In this document: positions 1-12,400 of the stretch, in pieces
How positions within the stretch are numbered: the stretch's first letter is position 1
Layout: every line of letters starts with the position of its first letter
Source: Plakobranchus ocellatus
Lineage: Eukaryota > Mollusca > Gastropoda > Plakobranchidae
Assembly (NCBI GenBank): GCA_019648995.1
Contig: BLXT01002217.1
Coordinates: 1,228,974 to 1,250,252, forward strand
Length of the DNA stretch: 21,279 bases
Reading direction: 5' to 3'
The notes under the pieces: model-generated
Told to the model about the DNA's origin: nothing
Databases searched by the model: none
What the model saw: only the letters and a program-made list of their open reading frames with translations
Position numbers and translations under genes: made by a program

Positions 1-202
1 AAAAAAAAAAAAAAGAAAAATGATTTAAGACAAAATTTCCTTTTTCATTTCAACTGTTTGTCTCTCAAGCCAAAGCCATATAATTTTGATCCATCAAAAG
101 CTTAATACTGAAATCGATAGCAAAAGTAGAAACAGTAACATTCATCTATTGCTAGATCCTAAACTGTTCGTGTGTTTGGATGATGCTATCAATGTCGAGG
201 CA
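1..202 (-). other. 3' UTR or downstream flank, no poly(A) signal seen
   Basis: This stretch follows the stop codon. I find neither AATAAA nor ATTAAA on the minus strand here, so the polyadenylation site is probably beyond the edge. The edge itself is a run of 14 A on the plus strand (T on the gene strand). Confidence 0.5.
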
Positions 203-492
203 TCACTTGCGCACCAGGAACGCTGGCTCTGGTGTTGGAGGCTTTGGAGGTCTGTCAGAGAATGTGCTGGGCTGAATAACTCTAGGGACTGGACTGTCCA
301 ATCCACGACCTGGAGTCTGAACATGCAGGTCAAAGGTGCCTCCAGAGGGATAAGCTGTACCTACAGGAGGCATGGGAGGAGAGCCTGCTCGAGACCTGAG
401 GCTGGTGAATGTGTCTTCCTTGCTCAGAGAATCCACCAGGTAGTCACCGCGCATGTTCTGATGCATGAAGCCTCTCTGTGTGGCAGTCAAGT
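203..492 (-). CDS. PKHD1L1: Exon 29: cytoplasmic tail and stop
   Basis: Residues 1790-1885 and TGA (203-205), entered in phase 1 from acceptor TTCCCCACCAG. It encodes DLTATQRGFMHQNMRGDYLV, a Ser/Thr-rich stretch (SKEDTFTSLRSRAGSPPMPP) and ends RPPKPPTPEPAFLVRK. PxxP motifs could bind SH3 domains (inference). There is no cysteine in the tail, so the Cys-rich ciliary-targeting motif known from vertebrate fibrocystin is absent. A downstream AG (before AGAGGCTTC) would break the phase. Confidence 0.9.
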
Positions 493-3400
493 CTGGTGGG
501 GAAAAATGCTTATTATTATTTATTGTTATATCATTTATTGAAGTTTTATAGCTTAATCTGATTCTGTATGATTGAATTCCCGATATCCTTATGATCTTGA
601 ACCTTACAGATAGGGTACAGATGATAAGGAGGGTTCCAAAAGTTGTTAGCATGGGGTAAGGCTGAGATCTCCACCCAGGAAAGAAGGCCATTGCAGATTT
701 CAGGGTGAGCGCTCTAATCGATGCCACAAGTGACCTGCTTTACTCTTGAGAGTATCGGCTGGAGGGCAAATAGTGTTGTAGCCCTATTCCTAAATAAAAC
801 TATGGGCCAAATCTGTGCTAATGCCTAAGATTTAAAATATTTGATGGCTGTTTGGACTTGCAGCTAATTAAGTTGAGAGGGAATCAAAACACAAATTAGA
901 GGCACAAACATAGAATAAGGTGGAATCTTTGATGAAGAGAACACAATCTTTTCAAAGTCATTTACTTTGAAAAACTAGACACTAATCAAATTTAAGTTCA
1001 GGATCATAATTTCATGATATACTAGCACTAATTTTAGAACCATCAATGACTCCTCTAAAAAGAAAAAATGAAATGGCAGAAGTAAAGAGCGAGGATTAAA
1101 GAGCCATATTATAAGTTATAGCCACATGATGTCAAAACAGTAATTATGAGTGATTGCCTTACCTCTCGTCTGTGCCTTGGGATGGAAATAGAACTTGTAA
1201 AGTAGAAGTATAGCCAAAAGAGCAACCACCAGCACTGACAAAATAACGATAACAACGATGTAAACTGTCTCTAAATCATTGTCTTTCCTATGGCGATCAT
1301 CGTCATCATCATCAGATTCCACAATCTAATTGACAGAAGAAAGAGAGTAAAATCGAAATAAGTAATGAGACAATAGCATATAGGAGATAATGATGACATT
1401 AGGATTGAATGAATTAAAAAAACAAGAATAGTTGGTTACAAGGCTAGATCAAATATAATAGCTGCATATGAAAGCATAATTGTCTTTCCAGAGAAGAAAA
1501 ATGTGCAAAGAAAAGAAAAAGGTTTTCACTTAAGGCAATGTTAAAAACAAATAAAAATTGGCTGTAAGAAAGAGCAATATAGTGATAGATACCATAATTT
1601 ATGATAGATATTATACTCAAATCGATTTTTTGACATTCAAAAAAATATTAATCATATTGAGACATCAAGATTACTGTAGTGATTTAAAGTAACTTGCATA
1701 TGAAGATAATGATAACGCATCACAAAATGCAGTCATTTAAATGTAAATTACAAGTGCTACTTTGTCATAACCATTTTAATTCAACTAGAAACGGTCCTTT
1801 TAAATTGTAATAGGAACATAAATATTTATCCTAACCATTAAAGAAATTGTAAGTTTTGAAATAAAAAAAAAAAACAACTAGTTTCTCTTATATTTCACAC
1901 ATTAAATTACAAATGCATTGTGGGTATGCCACAATCAGCGATGATAAAAGAAACTTTAAAAATGTGAGTCTACTGTGATATAGTTTAGATCAAAGGTTTG
2001 ATAAAAAAAATGTGCTTGAATTTGAAATTATTTCCCCACAGTTTTTCCAATGAGTTTTGTTTTTTTTTTTCTGTGCTTAATGCATTAATTCTAATAGACT
2101 AAAATTTCTGACTGTCCAATAATATACATATCCTGAAAACTTGAATAATGCACAAATTTAATAGCAGCTATAGCGAATTCCTTACATCTCCACAAGACAC
2201 GCCATAGTAAGTGACCCCATCAACAGTCAAGTAGTTGGACATTGTGACCGTGGTGTTGTCAAATGTGAAGGTTGTACCATTCTGGATCTCCCCACACATG
2301 GTTGTGATTGTTTCGTTGTAGCCCGTTGATGTCGCCTCAATATTCAGAGTGACCACAAAACTTCCTACATTTTACCAGGGAAAAAAGAGATACTGAGAGA
2401 TTACTGCAGCTTATCCTCTCATGAAATTTGCTTCTTGGTTTATTAGGTTTCAGGTACAGCCAACTATTTTAATATCTTAAGAGATATTGCTATTTTTTCA
2501 CGCATATAAATTAACTGATTATTATGAGATTATCAACTTGAAAAATTTGTGGATGACAAGTTTTGCATCTGATGCTGGTATATTTATTCCTTTAAAAGAC
2601 AAGGCTGCCAGGTTCCTCAGGCTAGGATTGAAAAAAAAAAGGGGGAGTGGGTTTGTTACATAAGTCTCTCTTTACTTGTTGGCTTTAACAAAGATTGATT
2701 TAGAGGTGTCATAGAAGGTTCAAACAACATCGCCACCAACAAGCAAGGTAACAAACACAGTATAAATACTGCAACTCTTTGTTCTCTGCAGCACAGTACA
2801 TCTACTTCGGATCTGACATTAACATGCAATGCAACTGTTATACACTTTGTTGCAGAGAACAAAGACCTATGGCAGATTTATCTTGTTATCGCATTGTTGG
2901 TAGCAGTGCAGTTTTGCCTAAGGCTGATTCACTTTCCCTACCTCTTCTATGCCCGTCTGATGTAATGCGCATGTTAGTCTTGTCTCCATAGTAGTTCCGC
3001 ACCTGCGCAGTCCAGTAAGGCGCCCTGTCAGAATCATAGGATATTGGGAACTTCAACTCCAGTGTATGGGTCTCCTCTGTGACCAGGTTCTTCTGCTGTT
3101 GGGTCAATAAATCAATAAGAACCACCATTTCCACTGTATATTCGACTGGATCGGACTCAATGGTGACTTTCACTGGACATTTGCCAGGTCTATTTAGTTG
3201 CAAATTCAGGAACGATGCCTTGCCTGTGAGATGTAAAAAAAAATGGAAATAAAACTCTATGAACTTAGGCTGTCTTAACGGTATAAATCTATGCCAAATG
3301 CTGTTAAATTAATTTTTTAGAAGTTGAGGAAAGGAAAAGATGAAAGAATGCAATGTTTCGATTACAGAGGGTAGGCATTGCTACATTTTGGAGGGAGAGA

Positions 3401-6400
3401 AATAGGAAAATAAAAAAAAAGAAGTTAGATTCAATGGTAAAAGAGTAAATGGAAGAAACACTTATTAACACACTGATAACTTTAAAAAAATTGAAGGTTA
3501 GAGGAGAGTGACAATTGTGAAGAAAATGTTTTATGAGAAGGACAGAGAGACAATTCTAGTTAACTCTATTCATTCAAACACAAAGTATAAACATGCAGGC
3601 CTATAGAAAAGCCTTAGCCAAAGTCCAAAATCAGGGAAAGCTTTGTCTTCCTTATGCGTGTTTACACAGTCTATGGTATATTTCTATTACATGCTGTGCA
3701 GTTACATGTTAAATGAGTAAAAATATGCCCACCTGTGGAAGGATCAAAGGGAACGGTCAGTGTGCCACCCAGTGTACTCGGACAGAAAGCTACATCAAAG
3801 ATTGAAGCTGTGGCAGTCCATGTCAGGTTCTAGTATAGAAGATTGTATAAAGGATAACAATAAATACATCTTATTGACCATGATAACAAGACTAATCCTA
3901 GTAATTTTTTACCAACTATCTCAGGAACAGCACACAAATAATTCAAATATCTACCTGAATGTAGAGTCTGTCTTTTTTTCATATACATATATCTCTGTAT
4001 CTGTGTAATGCAAAGCTTGAGTCAGCCGGGCACATTTATTCGTTTATTATGAACAGTGTAAGATTAATGTGGCTGATAACTGTTGAGATAAAATTATCTA
4101 TCAATAGAATTTTTAACAAATGTAACCAGTAATTGTCGAGATATAACTATCGTTATAATTAAAAACAAAAGAAACTTACTGCCCACTCAATGTCGCTGAT
4201 AAGGCTGTTGGTGTCCTTGTCCTCCAGTTGTACTTCCAGCTCAATAGGGAAACCAACTAAACGGTTTGTGGTTTTCAGCTCCGCATGAGGTCCCAGGTTC
4301 CGACCATTGATCTAGAAATGGAAAACAGGCATGGTGAAGAAAGTTAGAATGGCTAGATATTTTTACAAAAAAAAAGAACCCACCCTGTTCTAAATGCTGT
4401 CAGGTTAATCAAAGGCAAGATATTGAAACTTCACTCAACACAACAGTTTCCTAAGCAATATGTTTCTTTCATTATACAGGTCAGATTGAGTTTTCATTTC
4501 TTTCTTAATTATTCTTTTACTTCTTCAGTTATACTCAGACTTTTTACCTCCGTTGTGCTATGTGCCATGAGATGAAAATTACTTGTCAAGCAACAGTTAG
4601 TGCAAAGCTAGTGCATGAGGCATATGGTGAACATTACATTCTGCTTGTCAATGATTGGGATACACTAGATATTCATTAAAAAAATCAACTATTTTTAGGA
4701 ATGTTCTTTATTTTTTAGACAAAAAAATCAAATCTTTGTCTCTGTCCACCCTAGTAATCCACAAGAAAGAAAAAAAAAATTTGATAATGATATTTATGAC
4801 ACTGTGAAGCTTTTTATTTCTCTGGGAAAGCCTGAAGACTAACAAGAACACAACTGACAAGTTGGCTGCACTTCACTGGAGATTATGGATGGCTTCCCTT
4901 TCTTACCGTAATAGTGTTAGACGCAAGCGAGAAGTTGGCGGCGCTAGGAGGATCTGTGATGTTGAACTGTAGGATGTAGTCACCACGGTTAGTGATGTAC
5001 ATGTTGGTAAAGTTAGCCCAACCATCAACAAACGTGACAGTTGTGTTGCCTAGAAGTCTGGCTCTACTGCTTGATCCTGATTGGATGGATGCCTCAATCA
5101 CCCATGGGGATGTGTACGCACCCAAGTAGGTCACCACATCGCCCTGAAAAGGTTTTTTAATATATACATATACAGTACAGTTTTCTCTAGCATTCTTTTG
5201 CTTCTCTGGTATTGCAGATTCGTTGGCATAAAATAAAACATCTTATGCTTTTGTCTCCAGACTTAAAAAAAAAGACTAGACTGTGTTACAAGACTAATCA
5301 AATACTTTTTTTAGAGAAGCTAGAGTCTTTTGATAAAAATTCATACTTATCTTGGTAATCTAAAATTATCACTTTTTTCTTGGCAGGAAAAAACATTTTT
5401 TCTTATTACATAATGATTCTTATGTATGGAAATAATTTATGAATGTCATTATGCTGTATTACATTGCTTACATTGTCATCAATAACTTTAAACTTGGGCT
5501 GTACACTGAAGGCCCTGCCCTCCTGAACATCGCCTACAATAGCAGTGTCCATCACAAGCTGGCCAGATTTCTGCAGAGTGACCATCTGACCGCTCTGAGC
5601 CCCTGGGGTGTTTGGCTCCTGGATAGCCGTGAACAAAACTGTGGCATTAATTATCTCATCGAACGTGCTCAATTGGGCCTGTTGAGAGAAAACAAGAAAC
5701 AATTTGACGCTAATATCTATGATAGTTTACAATTGAGACTTTTGTCTCAGCGCTCTATTGGCAAAGAAAATTATACAACTTCAAATAATGGACCCTAAAA
5801 ATAAAACAGCAATTCAAGAATATTGTTGCAGTAGATATAGATAAGGCAGCATGTTGAAGGAAGATAGCAGTAGAGGGCTTGGGATTAATTGCTGATCATT
5901 TGATTGTTTCACTTTTCATGTCAATTCTAGCATAACTAAAATAGATTTAAAGCCTCTGTCTCTCTCATGATTATGAAATCCTTGCCTGTGTAAGCAAATG
6001 CAGAATAACTTTGATATTTATAACACAATTGTTGAGTTTAAAACAAAGACAAAGACACACAAAAACGTCAAAATAATAAGTCAACTCATAAGATATGACA
6101 AAACAGTTATTTTGGGGTTTTTTTTGTATTGATTGCACTTAACTGCCTTAGTCAAATCAAATCATGAAAAAAAATTTGCAACACAAATGGAAACAAACCA
6201 AAACATATTTTCACTTGCACTGGAGAATAGCATTGAAAGCAAGGAGAATGCAATGTCATGTACATCTAACTGATTTCTCTATATTTACTTATAAGTGTTC
6301 ACACAATCTATTGATTATGTGGTAAAGGAAAATTTCACACCTGGATGCATTTCAACTTCCACGTACCTGGTTGCAAACTTTGGCCCCAACAGTGTCATAG

Positions 6401-9400
6401 TCAACAGTTGGGGTCTCACCCGGAGCGTCAGCGATCTCAATATAGAAGGTTGTCGTCTGCAGTGATCTCTTACGCCGGCCAGATGATGATGTGTCAGACA
6501 CAATGTTTACAACTCGTACCTGAGACACAAAAATAACATCAGAGCTGCATGTTCGTCATGGGTTGACTGATTGACAAAAACACATAGCACTAAGTTGTAG
6601 TAAGGATATATCCACCGTTAAGTTTCTTAAAAGTCTTAGTAAAGTTTGAGCAGTAGTGACTTTGATTGGAGCAAAGGAAGAATCTAAAACAAATGTTTTG
6701 CGTAAAAGGAAAGTGACAGTGAAAACATTTAGGGTCCTTATTAACAGACAAAATAGGCTTGAATTAATAATTGTAATAAATTATACATATAAGGAAAAAG
6801 CCAAAAGATGACTAATGCCCCACAACTTTTTAGTACATTTATTGATGTAAGACAAAATCCAAATGATTAATTTTTTTATTGACAAGTGAATTTTGCTTTG
6901 CATACTCTTTAATGAACAAAACATCAACGTTTAAAAAAAACTGTTTTTTTAAGGATGAGCAGGATATTGATAGTTTAAAATAGAAACAGCAAAGAAAAAA
7001 GAAGAAAACTAACATTTTTTCGGCCATTTTAGAGAAAAGTAAAATGACTATTTGAGTATATTTTTGCTTACAAATAATGCGTTTATACCTTGTTGGGATC
7101 CATGTCGAGGAAGGCAGCCAGATTTTCAACAATCTTCTCACCAAAGAACTCTTCCTCTGTCATTGCTGGCAAAGTGAACGAGACCACAATAACGTCCTTC
7201 ATTGTGACTGTGACCTCTGAAGATCCACACTGTACCCAGAAGAGAGTGCTCTCGGCTCGGCTGTAACAGTGAAGGGAAGAAGGTAATATGCTTTCAAGTA
7301 TTTTGTGCTTATTTTTATGATTTTTTTCTAGATTTTAACAATTCATTTCTCCCCACATATTAGGAGAGCATCTACCCCCCCCTCCCCCTTCCTTTTCCCC
7401 TTTCCACACATACAGTAACACACCCAAAAAAAAAAGAAAACCTCAAAACGTCTCTCCCAGATCGATTGAATATAATATTGCTTTGGTCAATGTAGAATTG
7501 AATAATCAAATCAAGATAAAATATACTGATTGGAATGCGGTCTTTGGTCAAAGCATAACAACACTCTGCCTTTCTTTCTTTGCCATGACAATGAATAGTG
7601 GCATTTTTAAAAGACTGTTAATCCATAAAAGCCAAATATCTATAAATTTTATTGATATTGTTGTGACAGATTTAAACCTACTAATCTTTAAAAATTAAGA
7701 GCACCTTAAATAGTTTTCCCCATTGACTTTATCAGCCACTTCGGGCATGTGTTGATGGTTTGTATTTTGTAAATTGAGCCTGAAGCGACCATTGGAATCC
7801 AAATAGCCATTTTTGGGCATTTTGACAACACCATCCACTTCAACCTGAAAATATAACATACATAAGTTTATAGATTCCTATGTAAAACCTTTAAGGAGAA
7901 ACAAAAATATTAAAACACTCAAATAAAAGCTTTAAGAGAAGCAGGGGCAAATCATATGAAGAGTTAGAGCTATCCGTGTTAATTTTTGCCATGTAATTAA
8001 TGTAAAAAATAAAAATATTTGAGTATAAAAAATGCCTCTGGTACACAATTAGAGTAAGCATAAAAGTGTATGAAAAAATGAAATTAAATACATTCTGGTA
8101 ATCTAGTTATCAAGAGTGCTGAAATGATTATAGATACTATTTTTCAATGCCTCCTATGTATCCATAGAATTTGTATAAGTGAAGTAAATTTATATTATTG
8201 TAACTGCAATATTGTGTACCTCAAGGCGATTTTGCTGCAGACTCCAGATACTGAGGCGCACACAGTCATCAGAATTGGAGTTCATGAGCATATACCTCAT
8301 CTGCCTGGGGTTGGTGCTTGACAGGAAGATGTCGAATGGATTGTCTACAATTTAGGTACAAAACAAAGTATTGAAATGACAAATAGAACTTGCTTCTATA
8401 TACTATAGCTTGGTGTAGCATAGAAGGAGTAAAATTAAAATTTGCATGATTAAGCTTCAAAAGACAAGTGAGATTTTAAGTCTGTCGATCTTTATCCATT
8501 CAGATTAGTTGCTTTATTGATGGGACGATTGGGCTGTGTCCAGTAATACTTCTATGCAATAATTGCAAAATTGTCTTTTCTAACTTTTCTGTTCTTTTGG
8601 CTAACATATAAAGGAGCAAATACCAAACATGGTAACACTTTATATTACTATTGCAAAATTATTGGCAGTCTACATTACAAATTTTAGAACAAAAAAAAAC
8701 CGACAATGGCAAAAACAAGAGCAACAGGAGAGGAAATCAGCGACAAAAAATACAACAATAATAACAAGCACATAAATGACCACAGAAGTTTATACCAAAA
8801 GAATGGATAATTTTGACATGTCTAACTCCCAATCTTTATTGAAAAACTGGTTTTTAAATCTTCATAAAGGTTAATAAATATATGCTTAGTGAATAAAAGT
8901 ATAGGATACTAGAGATCCAATGTTGTGTAACTAGACATTAAAAGCGTACCCAGAGCAACAATTGCTTGGAATGTGCTGAGACGTTTTCGACATGTGTAAC
9001 CACTGCACCAGCCATGGTCCTGTGAACACAGTAGAATGATAGTGATCATATTAATTCTAAAACAGCCACCACCACTCTCACTTCTGTGTACTAGTACTTC
9101 TGCACACACCACCATCAATATTATCTGCAAAGCTCAAGCATCCCCACAATCAGTGTCATTACCAGCACCACTGCAACCGCTGACACCACTACCTGTTCTA
9201 TTACTTTTAACATTACCACTACTGCTGCTGCTTCTGGCACCAAGACTACCTGTGCAATCATATAATATAAATGGTCATAGGCCTACAGAAAATATTTTCG
9301 ATCAATTGTAAGTTTTCTCCTTTAACAAAAAAAAATGCTTTAAGAGACAAAGCTAGGTCTAAAACAGAATTTCTGTAGCTCTACAGGAATAAATTATTCT

Positions 9401-12400
9401 TTGCAAAAGCTTGCAACCCCTGACATCTATTTTGCCATATCTTTTAAATCTCGATTTGAAAGTGTGGGCTGATGAGAATTAGCAACAGAATACATGTCTT
9501 TTCAAAGATACAGAAAGACTTCACTCTTTACTGTATTTAATGTGGTACAGAAGAAGGAAGTGTACCTGGGGTCCGTTAATTAGATCAATATAACCCTCAG
9601 GGTTGAATACAGCAACAGGGCTGAGCCTCCGGGTCTCTGTGTCACCGTCCATACTCTCGATTGTCAGCAGACGCCAGTCATAGAAGTCCTGACAGTCAAA
9701 GCCTCGCCAGTTGCTGTTCCAGGTGCAGTTGTCTGTCTTAAAGATGCCTGATGCAAGAAGGAAGGATATGAAAAACAAGGACATCTAGTGCTTTATTCTT
9801 ATACACCGCTCTCTCTCTCTTTCCCTCTCTCCCTCTCTCTACCTCAGCTCTTTCTTTTACATATTTATCCATCTTTCTAATTATCTTCTTATTTACCCAA
9901 CTAGCTATCTGTCTATCATCCAAACATTTACAAGGTTTTTGATCCTTTCAGTCTAAATCTGAGTCTAAAACTATCAAATATTTTAATTTACCACAAATAA
10001 ACATGGTTTCATTCCAACCTCTTTTAACTCACTAATTATATTGGGAGAAAAAAGTTTGATTCATTTAGATATTAATATATTATTGTCCTGACATCATGAG
10101 TATGCTATATGTTCACACAAACATTGCCATCAATTGTAATTTTTGAGTTACTGAAATCAAAATAAAAAGAACCTATCATCAGCAAGACCAACTACCGACC
10201 TTTTTTTGGAGCGTAGCTGTTCACATCAATCTTCTGTCCATCTGGAGTGGTCAGCATGACCTTGGGAATCCTGTAATCTCCCAGACCGTAGCGACGATCA
10301 CCGTCCCACTCAGACGCTGAGTCCGGCAGTACAAAGCCAACATGGTTCAGGAAACTGCCGTCCTCATCTACAATCATAGCTTTCTTTTTAGCATCACAAG
10401 CCATGTCCACGCAGTCAGCAGAGTTGATTTTACTAAACACACAAACAGATAAAATCTTTACATTACAGTGTCTTACGGTGGGTGGATGTTCTAAGAGTTA
10501 AAAAAAATCTTGAACAAATAGAATATTCTATATTTTTCCTTCTGCTTTTTGTCTATTACGTTATTCATTTTATTCAAGGGCCAAATCTCAAATGGACATT
10601 GAAGGCAATATATTGTCTCACATCTATCTTATAGGATGAGCTCTAAAAGATCAAACTATATATTTATCTTTTCGCTAATCTGAAACACATCTCTTAAAAT
10701 ATCATTCTTTCTTTAATACTTTAAATCCAGTATACTTCCTTTATTAGCAAGAGCACCATATTCAAACCCTATAAATTATTAATCTCTGCAAAAATCAAAC
10801 CAAAATTTTGGCTAAATGTTTTGTACTTTTGAGAAAAAAATCAGAGTATAAATAGCTAAGAATGAAGATGTATATGGCTTTCACTGACGTATATTTTAAA
10901 ATTATCAACTATGCGTACCCAACGGATTCCTTATGGAAGAAAACCTTTGAGTCAGGTTCTACATTCTCCCAGCGAGCATTAGTGATATAAGCTGGGTGAG
11001 CACCGTCTTCATTGCTGGGGTTAGTGGTGATGACGTGGTCACGACCGCCAGTGCAAGACCCATAGTTGGCAAACAGATTACCTGCAGAATGTGAAGACAG
11101 AAATACCTTTATATCTGTGTTCTTATAAATTGGTCTTTTCTAGTTTTAACCATACATATCTGTTCTAAAATATTCTTATGTAGCAAATTTCCTCCTGTAA
11201 CTTAATTTGATAATTATTTTTTAATTCGTTGATTTTTTGGAGTCGCTCTGTTCATGTTCTCCTTTTGCAAAGACTACAAGTCCTCATGTGCTTTATGGCA
11301 ATGCATGTAACTTTTACATTTTTTATTTATTTCATTTTGCAGTGCAATTTTAATATATTAACTTCAGGTGAGGTTTCCTGGCTTCTTTAAAAAGAATATT
11401 CCCATCTGAACAATGATTGTATTGCACAAAACTAACTAGAATTCTGGTGAACCTATTTAAAGGTTTCAATTATTCTAATAAAGTATTTTCCTCACAATAT
11501 GTATAAAGACATTGACATGAAGTAGAATATTAATTGGACTGATTTGTCTCTAAGAATGATTTCAAAACTGAATAAAAGAGAAAGGAACAAATGAGCGCTC
11601 ATGTTGTCATGTGTTATTTGTTGTTTTTAGTTTCACACCCTTAGGTGGTATCTTGCATCATTATTTATAGTCTAATTTATTATCAAGACATTTTCAGTTG
11701 AAATGCTCTAATCTCATTTTTTGATTCATCGAATGAAAGAAATATGTTACTTTTTTATATTTTAATATACTGATTGCAGAAAAAAAAATTATATTAGCAA
11801 TTCTACCAATAGCATTGTTTGCAACAGTATTTTAAGAGAGCAACTATAATCTAAGCAAGCGAAAGCGGCTTTTCAAATGTAATCCTCATTAGAGGAGCTT
11901 GATTAAAATTCTTTGTCAACATTCATGACAAAGTAGATGTTATTTACAAAATGACTGTGACAATATGGCCTCTTTGGCGCATGCAATCTCTTGAACAATT
12001 TGAGCTACAAAATGAAATGTCTCCTAAGTTTGCAAAGATTCTTATGGAGACAAGTTTCTTTATAAGCTTTTTGCACACTGCATCTGGCCTCTATATTTAG
12101 CACCAAGATCCAAAATGTCTGCAGGGCTCACTCTAACTTTGATTGGTGATGTAATAATACACCTTTCACTAATTCAAACATGAACCATTAGAATGGAAGA
12201 TAAATCAAAACAAAAAGAAATAGAACATTTTTAATTAAGTATGAGCTTGATTCTAAACTCACCATCTACCATTGTTCGGCCACCGATGGCATTGTAAGAC
12301 ATGATGTTCATAAAAGGTTTGAATGGAGAGGCGTTGGAGCCACCAGTAAATGTAGTCATCATGAAGCCAATCTTGCCGCAAGTTCCAGTGCCCGACCCTC

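Noticed and set aside
86-541. 151-codon plus-strand frame
   Set aside because: Antisense shadow of exon 29, whose minus-strand reading is continuous with the gene and phase-consistent.
2656-2991. Two opposed frames with nearly the same peptide (LCCREQR)
   Set aside because: They are the two arms of the inverted repeat at 2777-2864, not coding sequence.
5439-5798. 119-codon plus-strand frame
   Set aside because: Antisense shadow of exon 22 plus flanking intron; no recognisable protein features.
7483-7698. 71-codon plus-strand frame in the intron between exons 19 and 20
   Set aside because: AT-rich, no family resemblance, no splice or promoter support.
9036-9311. Leu/Pro/Thr-rich plus-strand frame that looks like a membrane peptide
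   Set aside because: Low-complexity ACC/CTG-type composition within an intron, no known motif.
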